From positions 158,512-222,511 of the forward strand of contig QXVZ01004525.1 in assembly GCA_008931825.1 (NCBI GenBank): a DNA stretch of 64,000 nt, read 5' to 3'. The position numbers were made by a program, and so were the translations under genes. This document shows, one piece after another, positions 1 to 11,882 of this stretch (position 1 is its first letter; every line of letters begins with the position of its first letter). The DNA is from Phallusia fumigata. Taxonomy: Eukaryota; Chordata; Ascidiacea; Phlebobranchia; Ascidiidae. The notes beneath the pieces are model-generated. The model was not told where the DNA came from. It saw nothing but the letters and a program-made list of their open reading frames with translations, and did not search any database.

Positions 1-720
1 AATATTCGCAAACACTGACGTAACGATTTTATGAATCGCTTTGTGGTACAACTTTGATGAATGAATGTAGTTTATATGCCCAGCAACTGCTGCCGTATGT
101 TGCCAACATGTTTCTAATATAGAGGTATGTGACATTTTTAACACACAGATAAAGTTTTAAAATGTTTACCAGCAGTTTAGTAAAAACTATTATAAACAGT
201 CACAGATCAAAAGCGCAAAGCAGAATTCCATGTCTTCCAATTTTAATAAACTTTTTGAAACCATAAATTTTTGGTTTGCACTAATTTAGATATTCATGCA
301 TCCCAAAAATACCTTTTTTATGGGCACATTAAAACAGACGTTTCTGGTCAGGAAATCTTTAAATTCTATGCCTAACAAATTTCCAAAACTTCAACAAATT
401 AGCAGCAAACTGTACACAAAAAAATAAAAACAGTTTTGTGTAAGCGAAAACCTATTTATTTCTTTTACAGGCGTAAACGGATAATTTTGAGCAAAACGCA
501 CCAAGGATAAACAGAAGATATAACACGGCTGCACAGTCAAAACAAGTTACTTTTCTACAACAAGTTACATAAAGCATCTATTAAAAATAGAATCACAAAA
601 TGTTGTAAAGAAATTTAGTTTAATTATTTGGATATTATTAAAGCACAGACTCATAAGTCTAGTTGGTTGATTTCGTTAATTAGAGGCGCTGATTGGTTGG
701 CCTGTTAAGTGGGACACCGT
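1..720. other. 3' flank of the caspase gene, no gene seen
   Basis: AT-rich sequence below the caspase stop codon. On the minus strand an AATAAA lies at 454-459, about 260 bases past the stop, and is a candidate poly(A) signal. No exon-like segment was recognised. Confidence 0.5.
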
Positions 721-3700
721 TCATTTCTTTGCGTGAAAGTAGACTTCAAATCTTAGTCGACTTGTGATTGATGGCATCTGCTTCTTTTTAGTTTTTTTTT
801 CGTCTGTTGGGCAGTTCGACTCAAATTCAATAGCAACTTTATTGCTTACACGAGTTAGGATCTATGGAAAAACACAAAAATCATGCGAATTACTTAGAAT
901 AACCGAAATACGTTCACTGTCTAAAAACTGGCGAAAGGTTTTAACATACCTGCAATAAATCCAAACGTGGATCAAAGTTGTTCAGACAATTGCAAAGAGT
1001 TTGCATAAAAATGGAACCATTGGCTTTGTTTCTCCAGGAATAATAATCTGCAATCAAAAAGGTAACGTAAAACTAAAAACGAAATTGATATTATGACCGT
1101 TTTGACGTCGTGCTGCGCTTGGTGTACACTATTTACTATTTTGACCGTTTATCAATACTCTTTGATTTTGTTGCGAGGTGATTTTTGTGTAAATAAAGTA
1201 GGAAACAAGAATTGCTTCGTTTACAGTGTTTTATAGTTTAATTGTATTGAATCTAAAATATTTTGTTAAAAACTTAGCAGAATCGGTCAAGTTTGTTCAA
1301 ATTATTCGATGCCCATCTCCTTCTAGATTTCAGTTGCTCGTATGTTTTTAGAAGCTGGGCTCTACAAAATTAAGGTTCTAGACATTTTGTATTTTTGTCC
1401 CATAGCAACAATACAAACTGGGCAATACGCAGCTCAATAGCTTAAGTTTTCACCACGGCATGTTGAGTGGGCAAAGAGGAAATCTGACTCCAGTGGAATT
1501 TTGTTTTTAGGCATTGAATCCGAGTAAACCATTCCATCTGTTACGTCATGCTTTACTCCGTCATCCAAAGTTTCCCCTCTGCAAGCCTGGGAATCAATAC
1601 AGGGATAGCATGATGCTGTTAGTTAATGCCATTTCAACTGCATATAAAATGCTTGCGCATACTTGGTGCAGGGGTTTGCCTTGAATCTGGCGATCCACTA
1701 CCAGTAGCTGACATGGGAGCAGGCAACAGTGTCTGTGAATCGACTTTAGCCATTCAAATCATTTGGCGGAACGCTTGTTATAGGTTGTAAATATGCAACC
1801 CACCACGACCCTTTTTTGGCCTATGTCTTGCTTTTAATATGACCGTTTTTGGATGAATACCTAACATTCTCAACGGTCCTGATGCATGACTATTGCTTGC
1901 GTACCCCACACGCTATACACACCTTTGTGGGGAACTTTTCATGTAAAGTATGACCTATTACTTTTTTAGAGATTTAAATATATAGCGTTCAATTTTAAGA
2001 ATTCTATACACTTACTTGTATAAAAAAAAGTTTTGGTTTTCCTGTCAGAGTAGGACATTTGTCAGGAGTCAAAAGCTTGGCGAGGTCTTTAAGTTTGTAC
2101 ATATCATCTTTTGCAAAGAGTACTTCATCATCTCCGCCGTGTGTTAAAATCGCGCAAGCAAAGCAATCATTATCAGTGTGATCATCCTTGGCAGCTGAGT
2201 ATAAATTTGTGTTTGAGCAAAGTCCGTGCCCTTTTAAACAGTAACTACATGTTTGCTCTTGACACGAAAGTGCATCTTTGTACCCGTTTACTCAACATGC
2301 TACTAAATGTTTAAAGATTTGCTGAAACAGCAAGAAAAATACACATAAAATTGTGTGTGCCTGTTATTCTTCTTTTCAGAACCTCCTTCCAAAAATGACA
2401 CTTACTTTTCTTGATAACTTCCAATATTTCTTTCTTCGTCAGATTTTCGTGCACTTTGACTTCAAAGCCCAACGTTTCTGCAGTATGTTTTAGGCGTTCC
2501 CTATCTTTATCAGTTCCGACTCTATCTGGCAATAAAGTGGCTCCACCATCTTTTTGGGGATCAAATTTCTGGAGCCGATTGAAAAAAAGATTAAATTAAC
2601 CGACCTTGTATCAATATAAAACACACACAACGTAATATGCAAGAATGTGAAAGGCGACAAAGGAATATCTTTTGCCCTACGTCAGTGATTCCCAACGGTT
2701 GAGAAACTTTGTTAATTGAGCAGTTGCGCAAATTGTTTAAACTTATTGGGGGGTGGTGACTTTTTTCTTCTGTGAGTGATTTTTGTGCAGATGACGTCAC
2801 ATCGATTGGCGGCAGTTCTGACGTCACATACCGGATGTGACGTTACTTTCGACTGAGACAGCCTAAAAACTATATATTGTAATAAATATAGTTATTCTTT
2901 TTAAGATTTTTCTGTCGGAATAAGTGTTTAACCCTATCTGCTAAACTGCCAACCTTGTCTAGTAAGGAAGGAATAAAACCAAGACAAGCAAAGGGGGAAT
3001 GCATAAAAAAGTTGGAAACCACTGTCCTACGTAGTTACTATGGATTGTTTTTCCCCCAACACAGTCAGACTTAAAAATATTTCCTAACTGTACCTCATGA
3101 TTGAAAATGATAAAAAGACCTCTGTTCTCGTGGTTCATTTTGTACCCATCGAGCTGACCGGAGGCACCTTTGCTTGACAGCTGACCGCTAGATGGGGATT
3201 CGGCGATTGTTTGTTGACCCGACCGGGCAGGTCCAGCATCCACACAATCCTCGCCCATACCTGCACAACGGTAAAGTATTACAAAAGTCATGCGCCTTAA
3301 CTATTTAACAATATTTGGAAAAAACGCCTAACAATTTTATTATTATTCGGTTTGTTTGATTTATAGGGAAAGAGTAACATTACACTAAAACATGTAGAAT
3401 CCCACAAATTAAACTCTTTGTCTCTTTTTTTGCGTTAAGGGTTCTGAAATGTAAAAAAAAACAATCGCATGACCTTACAAATGCTTTTCGAACTGTATGA
3501 GATATTACTACCAACTTGCTTAAAATAACATAAAGGAAGCAATGACAATGGAGGTGTAACCAGTTTAAATATAGTTTAAAGGCCTCTGGGAATCTTTCAA
3601 AAATTAACCTTGTGTTTAAACAAAACGTTCTTCCTATTTTTTTGTTATTTGTCATCATACCTTCAGCGTTGTTCCGGGCATCATCACTTTCTTTCTGTTT

Positions 3701-3844
3701 ATTTGAACACAACATACGAGTTTTAAATTTAATGACGAAACTTAACACACAGTTTAAGTGAAACGAGCAAATATTTAGGCACATACTAAAAAATTTACGA
3801 TTGTAGCCTTGTAGTCTAGCCTATCCCCTTACCTGTTGGTCCAT
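721..3844 (-). CDS. CASP3/7-like: Executioner-type caspase (caspase-3/7-like), complete, 8 coding exons
   Basis: Cysteine protease of apoptosis that cleaves after Asp. Exons in transcript order: 3844-3833, 3694-3661, 3260-3094, 2568-2406, 2194-2016, 1586-1454, 1047-950, 861-721. Every junction has GT/AG and phases agree, giving 308 aa. Visible features: YKMNH and RGLFIIFN at residues 55-68 open the p20 domain; RVGTDKDRERL follows; the catalytic His is in LTHGG (His144); the catalytic Cys is in QACRG (Cys187), a motif split by a phase-0 intron between Q and A; DYYSWRN (230-236) and a lysine-rich KKKQMPSI near the C-terminus belong to p10. The prodomain is short (about 54 aa) with no CARD or DED, as in executioners. 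DCVD/A (20-23) and DVTD/G (199-202) look like prodomain and interdomain self-cleavage sites. The start is ATG at 3844; the first two coding exons are only 12 and 34 bases and are the least certain part. Confidence 0.9.
2683..3024. mobile_element. hAT-type non-autonomous element (MITE) in a caspase intron
   Basis: The ends are inverted: CAGTGATTCCCAACGG at 2683 and, in reverse complement, CAGTGGTTTCCAACTT ending at 3024. They are flanked by an 8-bp duplication, CCCTACGT (2675-2682) and TCCTACGT (3025-3032), with one mismatch. Eight-base target duplications and CAGTG ends are typical of hAT transposons. The 342-bp length leaves no transposase. It lies between caspase exons 2568 and 3094 and contains two TGACGTCA palindromes. 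Confidence 0.85.
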
Positions 3845-4402
3845 TTGATTTGTGGTAAGGACTTCTTCAATATTAAACTTTTTAGCAAGGTTTAAAACTT
3901 TTAATCTTGCTAAGGCAAGAAAATTGCAAATTCTAATCAACAGCCTAAAACAAAACCTTTGTTCTGGCAATCAGTTAGTCTGCAACGAAGCATAAACGCA
4001 AACCAATTAAATCATTAAATCAAAGTTAGACTGTTGATTAGGGAGTATAAATTAACTACCCTATATGCAGATACTAAAGGTTCCTATTTTATATTTTACT
4101 TTGCTAACAGCGGAAGAGCATTGAAATCATACCTGCCAAGCAGCGTGATGTCTATTTAGCTGATCATAATCAGTCAAACGCCAGCTAATTACTTAGAATT
4201 GATGTGACTACCGTCTGGGCGCCTATAATAAGACTGTAGCTGAATGTTGACTAAATTGGATGGTTTTGTATCCTAAATGCTCAGTGATTGAAAATAACCA
4301 ACACTCACGAGCAACTTGTTAACCTGTCTGTGTGTGATGGGAGCTTTTTAATGCGAAAGTGCTTTGTGTGTCAAGCAATGTTTAACTTGTACGCAAATGA
4401 AG
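3845..4402. other. Intergenic, no gene seen
   Basis: AT-rich spacer between the caspase 5' end and the tandem duplication. The caspase promoter and 5' UTR should lie here, but no convincing TATA or initiator arrangement was identified. Confidence 0.4.
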
Positions 4403-6972
4403 ACCATGAGTTCATGTGTAAACTTATGCGCTTGTGGCCCAGTTTCGAACCATTTGTGATGTTACCATATTATTAAGTCAAGTTTCAAAGCAACAAATCT
4501 TTATGATTTTAGCACCTTATAAGTGTAAACAAGTCGGGGAATTGTTTTTGTAATACAGTTTTATATTTTACCCATTTTTTACGAAAAGCCCCACTTGTCG
4601 AGCTTCACATATCTGCAACCTCTCGATAAAGCGATGTACAGAACACTAGTTTTTTAGCACAAACCAGCTGGTCTTCATATTGAATAAGTCAATTATTAAC
4701 TACATCGAATCAGTTAAAAGTAGGGTGTCAAAGCAGTGATCTAGCAATTTATAAATCAAAATTGCCAAAACTGACTTTTTAAAAGGCGTGTAGGGAAGTG
4801 GAAGGTTTTTTATTTCATTTATGTTACCGTATATGTTGTATTCTATGCCATTTTGTTAGAGTTGTTAAGATGTGAAGGCTGTTAGTTACTACAGGTTGGA
4901 ATAACATCTTGTGTGGGATGTGATTGTTAGATTCAGAGCAATTGCCTAAATGACACCGTTGAGCTCAGTTTACACAAGCTTGTTAAAACGGTTAAGAAAG
5001 CAAACTAATAAACTGCCTACCAAGCTGGAAGTAGCTGTTTTAACTGGTTGGTAAAATGAAGAGGCTGAAAACAGCTGAAAACAGTTCCAAGGCAGAACGA
5101 GTGGGACAGCTGCTTCTTAATGCTTATTTAGCTAAGCAGGTATGAATTAAGATGCTGTCTAGAAGAAAAGTATTTCAAGCAGTTGCATGTTTAATGATTT
5201 TAGTGTTAGTTTGCTTGAAGATATACGGCTTTCCTGTGACCTGGGGAGAACATATTACTGACCTTGAAAAGTCAATTTCAAAACTTCGGAACTTTGGTCA
5301 AGGTCACGGACAGCAACTAATGTCTTGTAATAAACTGTTGGACAACTTAACTAAGGGTGCTTGGGAAAGGTTGCCAGGATCAAACATCTCAGCTTTTGAT
5401 GAAACTTATCAACGTTACTGGAGACAAAAGAAAATTGCAACTAAATTGTGGAGAGACGACAGGAAATGCGGTTATGATAAGTAAGTATATTTACGAACAA
5501 TCTAAAGGTGCTTACAAAAACGTAACAAACAATTTTTGACAAACAGTTTTAAGTACTATTATAGTGGTATCTGGATATTACACCAATTGTGCCTCCAGAA
5601 ACTATGTGAACTGGGTGCAAAAATACCACAGATACCCCCTCCTCACAGAAAAGTAGCGTTTCTGATTATTGTTTATAATAACGTGACAATACCATGAGTT
5701 CATATGTAAACTTAATGCGCTTGTGGCCCAGTTTCGAACCATTTGTGATTTAACCATATTATTAAGTCAAGTTTCAAAGCAACAAATATTTGTGATTTTA
5801 GCACCTTACAAGTGTAAACAAGTCGGGGAATTGTTTTTGCAATATAGTTTTATATTTTACTCATTTTTTACGAAAAGTCGTGCTTCACATATCTGCGACC
5901 CTCTCGACAAAAGCGATGTACAGAACACATCTGGTCTTAATATTGAATAAGTCAATTATTAACTACATCTAATCAGTTGAAAGTAGGGTGTCGAAGCAGT
6001 GATCCAGCAATTGATAAATCAAAATTGCCAAAACTGACTTTTAAAAGGCGTGTTGGGAAGTTGAAAGTTTTTTATGTGTTACCGTATGTTGTATTCTGTG
6101 CCATATTATTGCATATGTGTGGTTTAATTACAAGAATTTACACTGTTAGAGTTGTTAAGAAGTGAAGGCTGTTATAGTTGATACATACTGGGATAACATC
6201 TTGTGTGGGATGGGATTGTTAGATTCAGAGCAATTGCCTACATGACACCGTTGAGCTCAGTTTACACAAGCTTGTTAAAACGGTTAAGAAAGCACACTAA
6301 TAAACTGCCTGCCAAGCTGGAAGTAACTGTTTTAACTGGTTGGTAAAATGAGGAGGCTGAAAACAGCTGAAAACAGTTCCAAGGCAGAACGAGTGGGACA
6401 ACTGCTTCTTAATGCTTATGTTTTAGCTAAGCAGGTATGGATTAAGATGTTGTCTAGAAGAAAAGTATTTCAAGCAGTTGCATGTTTGATAATTTTAATG
6501 TTAGTTTGCTTGAAGATATACGGCTTTCCTGTGACCTGGGGAGAACATATTACTGACCTTGAAAAGTCAATTTCAAAACTTCGGGACATAAGTCAAGGTC
6601 ACGGACAGCAACTCAAGTCTTGTGAAAATCTGTTGGACAACTTAACTAAGGGTGCTTGGGAAAGGTTGCCAGGATCAAACATCTCAGCTTTTGATGAAAC
6701 TTATCGACGTTACTGGAGACAAAAGAAAATTGCAACTAAATTGTGGAGAGACGACAGGAAGTGCGGTTATGATAAGTAAGTATATTTACTAAAGGTGCTT
6801 ACAAAAACTTAAAAAAACAATTTTTGACAAACAGTTTAGTACTATAGTGGTATCTGGATATTACACCAATTGTGCCTCCAGAAACTATGTGAACTGGGTG
6901 CAAAAATACCACAGGTACCCCCTCCTCACAGAAAAGTAGCGTTTCTGATTATTGTTTATAATAACGTGACAT
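4403..6972 (+). repeat. Tandem duplication, two copies of about 1.29 kb
   Basis: Copy A (about 4403-5690) and copy B (about 5691-6972) align almost end to end. Both begin near ACCATGAGTTCAT and end near ATAACGTGACA. Each carries the same upstream DNA, a first exon with signal anchor, the same GATAA/gtaagt donor and the same start of the following intron. Differences are scattered substitutions and small indels. Only copy B is directly followed by the downstream exons. Confidence 0.9.
5152..5480 (+). CDS. Duplicate first exon (copy A) of the PC-esterase-like gene, possible alternative first exon
   Basis: This exon encodes a signal anchor (about 20 hydrophobic residues after MLSRRK) and a luminal stem almost identical to the first exon of the gene below, and it keeps an intact donor after position 5480. 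In the upstream leader, copy B has an in-frame ATG (6348), whereas the equivalent ATG in copy A (5056) runs into TGA at the TGG of copy B, next to a 3-bp deletion. Copy A can therefore start only at the internal ATG 5152, which is conserved in both copies. It could splice to 7257 as an alternative first exon or be a dead duplicate. The sequence cannot decide. Confidence 0.55.
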
Positions 6973-9211
6973 TACCCAGCAGCTTATAGCTTCCACGCAG
7001 CCCGACGCCGAGTTGTCTTCGTTTCCTTTAACCAGCAATGTTTATTTAGTCTGAATGTATGTGGGCTGTACCTTCACTGTATCGGTGTCAGGCAGCTATC
7101 CGGTATATAACCTGATGCTTTTGTTGATAAATGATTGGAAACTCAATCAGACAAAGCTTACCACAAGGGCGTTTTGGGGACAAAATGAGCTTTCGTTCTG
7201 TTGTATTTAGCTAATCGACTTGTTTGTGTTTAATCAATAACATTTATCCTTTACAGTGTACTCCCGAAAATGGCTGACAGCAAATGGCCGACTGTTGGTA
7301 GCTGGTGTGACAAAGATGGTGACACGCCTTGCTGCAACAACGTGCGTGACGGAATCTGCAGCAAACCGTCCAAACTGACTTGCGACTGCGAAGGGTAGGG
7401 AATAGATTTAAAATGTTCTATGACAAAGCGATTGAAAACAGCTGGTAAATAGGAATATTTATCGCAAACAGAATTAAGTTTATTTGGTTATAGTTGGTTG
7501 TTTAATCGGTCCTTTAACATTGTTACTTTAAACAAGACTTCGGCTGCACTAAACGCCAGGGGGGAATAATGGTATTTGTCGTAATCAATTCCTTAGATTT
7601 TATTTAAAAATATATTTTTGGATACATGGTGTCGACCAGACGATTTCATGTACTTGGCACATCATGGCATTTTGGGGAACATGTCACCCTGTGTAGCCAT
7701 TTTGGATACATGGTACACTTATGGTTTCTTCGCTGCAAGCAACTGTTTTGTTTGCATAGCCTCAAAGTCCCTTTTTACTCAATAAAGTCGACTTTGTGGT
7801 ACCTTTTCAAAATGTGCGTCAGAAGCGGTTAAAGGTAACACTTTCACCATTTTGCAAAAGTTCCAGCAGCGGTGTTGCTATTTCCTAGATGTGTTGATAC
7901 AAGAAAATTCGTATATGCCGAGCTGTCCAAGTGGAAGACTTCCGATCCACGATGTTCATGGACTCATCATAACGCCTCCCAGGCCTGTGACGTCATCCAT
8001 AAGTCATCTTACAACAATTTGCATTTCGTCGGCGACTCACTCATGCGGAACATGTTTTCGGCCTTCGTCATGTTGCTCTCTGACGACATCGTGCGGGGAT
8101 CGTGGAGCACGCGGATGACGGAAAGGCAGAAAGACTTGTGTGTCGCTGAGCGTTTCTTCTTTTGGGACGAATGCCGGCAAATAGTTAGAAAATTTGACGA
8201 CATGCTATACAAGGAAAAGTTGTGCGGGGGTTCGAAGCCTTCGTTCACCGCCGTCGCAGACGGGTTTTACAATTTGAAACATAACGGAAGTTTTCGACAG
8301 ATGGTGAAAAAAATGAGTGGAAAAGAAGGTCAGACTACCTACAAATTTTAATATATTCATTTTGATAAGCTGCTGTAACTGATATAGTTCCTACAGAAAA
8401 AGGAAACGAAAACCTACCATATACATATCATTGTTGCGTGAACATCCGAGACTTTTTGGTTGAAATTGCTCTTAGGGTCTGAGTTTCGTCTGCAAAACCG
8501 TGTTTGTTGTTTTGCATCTTTCCTTTAAACCAGTGTTTCTTATCCTCGGCTCCATGTGGTCCGGAAACTGAAATATAATCAATAAATCCAGTTATGTCGT
8601 TTGCACACTTCTTGACTGCCACTACATGAATTAGAAATTAGTTTTGATTATTGCAATGCTGCTTTGATCATCGATAGCTTTGTGAATTTAGGTCCTGATA
8701 TAGAGTCTATCTCTAATTTAACTTTTGTTTTTCACACATAACGTAGATTTTTGAAATCCTAAAGCACCATAAAATTTAAAGCAGTTGTCATTGATCGTTT
8801 ACAGGCACGTTACTGATGGTCGGTATCGGAATGCACATGCAGTTGCAAGCTGACATCGTGATCAACCAATACCTGGATCCGGCCGTAAAAGTGAGAGACA
8901 ACTTCTATGCGAACACGAATGCTTCGCCTGACACCAAGTGGCCAAGAATCTTCTTTATGCTGCCTCTACTAACTGGGCTGCTGAAACCAGCAAGGCACAT
9001 CGACACACAAAGCAATGCAGTGACGGAAACGTTTGCTCAAGAAATGCGGGTTTACTGTGGGAAGCATCACATTCCTGTGTTTGATTTTCGACAACTGACT
9101 AGATACGTTCACAGCTTTGATGGTTCGCATTACGGCTTAGGTGTCAACTTGATGAAGAACCAAGTCATGCTTAACTATATCGCTCAACAAACTTTAAAAG
9201 AAAGCATTTGA
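6348..9211 (+). CDS. Type II membrane PC-esterase/SGNH-like protein (GDS...DxxH), complete
   Basis: Exons 6348-6775, 7257-7394, 7889-8328 and 8805-9211, with GT/AG sites and matching phases, give 470 aa. A single membrane segment (about residues 40-60) follows a short basic cytoplasmic part, as in Golgi type II enzymes. A cysteine-rich stretch (PCCNN, DCEGC) precedes the catalytic module: FVGDSLMRN holds the block-I nucleophile Ser239, MVGIGMH (from about 8816) looks like the middle block, and DGSHYG holds Asp441 and His444 of the DxxH block. This layout matches animal relatives of the PC-esterase, TBL and CASD1 families, which move or remove acyl groups on glycans; the substrate here is unknown. 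The start could instead be Met34, conserved in the upstream duplicate exon. An AATAAA lies at 9366-9371. Family assignment is from motifs only. Confidence 0.75.
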
Positions 9212-9548
9212 AGCGTATTTACCTTCAATTTTTTAGTACCAGATTTAACTAATTGTACCGAAATTTGAGGTACTTGCTTGGCCGATCAAAGCGGCTAGTA
9301 TAATGCACTACTCGCCAAACTATGTGGCTAGGGTCTGTGACGTATTATACGGATCTGACGTACACAATAAATAATATTTTACGAAACAGCTGCTGTTACC
9401 ACGGACAGATTTTCAAACTAGAATCCGAGTCAGTAAGAGCTATAGTAATAACCAACAAAAAGTAGTTTGCATGAATCAAATACATTTTCGACCACCCCTA
9501 AATTCGAAGATTTCGGGCGGCGATTTTACCTTACCAAACAAACTCATA

Positions 9549-9652
9549 ACTTTTTAACGTTGCGCAGGTATCTCCGACTTGTTGATTGCTTTAGTGCTAA
9601 TGTGCCTCTAGGATTACTTTCGCCAAGCGAAATAAACTCAACTCAACCCTAG
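9549..9652 (+). repeat. SINE-like 3' segment, copy 1
   Basis: From TTGCGCAGGTAT to CCAAGCGAAATAAACTCAAC this segment matches, on the opposite strand, 19806-19910. The shared body and the conserved CCAAGCGAAATAAACTC end indicate an interspersed repeat. No internal promoter was found in this copy. Confidence 0.6.
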
Positions 9653-9729
9653 ACAACTCGATAATACTGTTCACCCCAAAACTGTCTCGTTTATTTCGGT
9701 AAGACTCATAAATCTGCAACAACAGTCTA

Positions 9730-9763
9730 CCACAAAAGCCACAAAAGCCACAAAAGCCACAAG
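9730..9763. repeat. Short tandem repeat, 9-bp unit
   Basis: About 3.7 copies of CCACAAAAG. Confidence 0.85.
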
Positions 9764-11148
9764 TACTGCACACTGGTTTAACTTTCGGTGTAATTTTACT
9801 AAAACAGTAAAAACAACATAAGTTTTACACCCAGTGACTCACTGCAAACACGTCTTGCCACGAAAGCCAACAAAAGAAATACCAGGTAGGCAAAAAGCCC
9901 ATTTGTATGCGCCTGGCTGCCAGATGAGAAGTGCGCTCCAAACCAATCAGGACAAATCGTAAGGCTGTAGGCAGGCAAGAGAGGGAAGGTGCGGCAATCG
10001 CCATAGCAATCAAAACGAAACCAATAAATGCCCGTGGAAGTGCAAAAGCAAAAAAACACAGTAAGTGAAGTTGCTTGAATATTTGACTGTAGTCCAATGC
10101 CCGGAGGTTAATGGCAAAATTGTAAGAACCGGCATCATTCACAAGAAGATCGTTACATACATTTAGCAAAACTGAATAACTTGGAGAAGTGACTGACTAA
10201 AACAAAATAAAACTAACAAACAGACACAATGAGGCCCAAGGCGTGATTTGGGAAAATTCATATTTTTGGTATTTAAGTTTTAAAGTGTTTAATTTAAAAA
10301 CAAACCTGTAAGTGTATAAAAACTGGAAAATAATTCTTTTTATTTCGATGGAATTGTCTTTTGAAACTGTATTTCCAACCCTACTTTTTACTTTTTCCAA
10401 TTTGCGTTATTTGTAGTCTTTACGCGCCCTCAATAAATGGAAAGATGGCAAAGTCTCTTGCATCAGCAAAGACACATGACATTGACCCGACTTTTCCATA
10501 AAAGGCTTTATTGAGGTATATGTCATTTTTTATTGGCTCTGTAATGAGTTGGAAGTAAACTCCGTGTTTCACCTTGGCGTGACGCGGCTTTACAAGGCAG
10601 GGACATCAAACTATATTTTAATTTCATCGCTTTTACGATCTCTATGACGCGGTAACCTGTAAACAAGATTTTAACACACCAGACGGCAATTTTGTCTCCG
10701 CTGGTGTTTGATCGTCGCAATTAAACCACGCAGCGGATCATGTGAACTGCGATGTTTTTAATTTATATCTGATCCTAATGTCCTGCACTGGTTTAACAGC
10801 CTGATCTTGCATCATAGAAATCTTTTTTTGGGATTTTTTGCTCGTTGTGTGCGTGCACCACATTTTTATGGCCAATTCTTATGTAATGTCATGAACTAGT
10901 AAAACAGCTAATTTTGACAACATAGAGCAGCAAACATTTTTTAAGTATGGGCCTATGTCACGTTTCCAAAAGTAGGATTTATGTTATTTTGCGTATGACT
11001 TCTTGCATACGTCGCCAAGATAGACAAACTGCTGTGTGTCTATGTCCCTAGTTCAATTTACGTGTCAGCAGTCGATGTTATCATCATTAGTGAAAAAATG
11101 TATGTTTTTTTAGCTTATTATATTTTTGTCTTGTGTTTCTCAATGTAG

Positions 11149-11235
11149 CAGCGATATTACAAACGGAAAGTGAAAAACGGTTAGTAAACCATTACAACGA
11201 TTGGGTTGATGAGTTCCGAGTAAACTATAAAAATG
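11149..11235 (+). CDS. Isolated exon-like segment, gene unknown
   Basis: A pyrimidine-rich tract ending in TAG precedes it, and a strong donor (gtaagc) follows it. Only one of three frames is open, reading AILQTESEKRLVN and DWVDEFRVNYKN. The W-x-x-F-x-x-x-Y-x-N spacing recalls the start of cathepsin I29 propeptides, but that is weak. No partner exons were found; the next acceptor-like site (about 11325) leads quickly to a stop. It may be a 5' exon of the ZP gene, a relic exon or chance. Confidence 0.25.
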
Positions 11236-11882
11236 GTAAGCACAGGGGTGATTCACATGCTTCTGTATTAAGTTTGACTTACGTTTACTTGTGCAATTAC
11301 ATTTTTTGACCACCTGTTTTTAGGCTTAAATTCCGTTTGTGGGAAGTTAATTTCCTAACTAGAATATAAAAACGACAATATAGCTCTGTGCGCTGTTTTA
11401 CCAAAGCCTAAAAACTCTTGCTTCGTTCGTCGTTTGCGACATTTTACACAAATAGTTTACGGGGTGATACCCATCGAAGATTATGACAAACTTTATGACC
11501 ATACAAGCATCCAATTTCCGCTTTAACGGCCGCTAATAGGCGACTAACAAATTTTTGTTTGCTCGTATTAATAGATCAATGAGCTTCAATGATATAAATT
11601 TCAGCTTCAAGTAGTGTTTGAGGCGGAGTCGCATTAATGCCGGGCTTAGAGAGAGTTAAGGGTGCAGCTAGCGTCAATGTAACCAAGTCAAAGTGAAGAG
11701 CGATACGCCCAATAGAATTATTAGAGATAATTGAAGTCAGTTTGCTCAAAGCATTCTCTAAGTAACAAAACAAACTTGACTTAAATTAAGTGAATCAGGT
11801 TTGGTCAATGCAATATATCACTTGATTGTTTAACCTGTTCCTAATGTACAACTTTCAGAACAAAAAGGACTTTGTTTTTGCT
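11236..11882. other. 5' flank of the ZP-domain gene
   Basis: Non-coding. A possible splice acceptor (CAACTTTCAG, ending at 11860) just before the ATG suggests the gene has an upstream non-coding exon. Confidence 0.35.

Larger units (their letters stand above)
9212..11148. other. Intergenic spacer
   Basis: Holds the 3' end of the preceding gene, a SINE-like repeat (9549-9652) and a 9-bp tandem repeat (9730-9763). The remaining open frames here are short and resemble nothing recognised. Confidence 0.5.

Noticed and set aside
764-958. Plus-strand open frame of 64 codons
   Set aside because: It is antisense to the last caspase exon, whose splice sites and conserved C-terminus explain the region.
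8009-8248. Minus-strand open frame of 79 codons
   Set aside because: It is the antisense shadow of the exon carrying the GDS motif.
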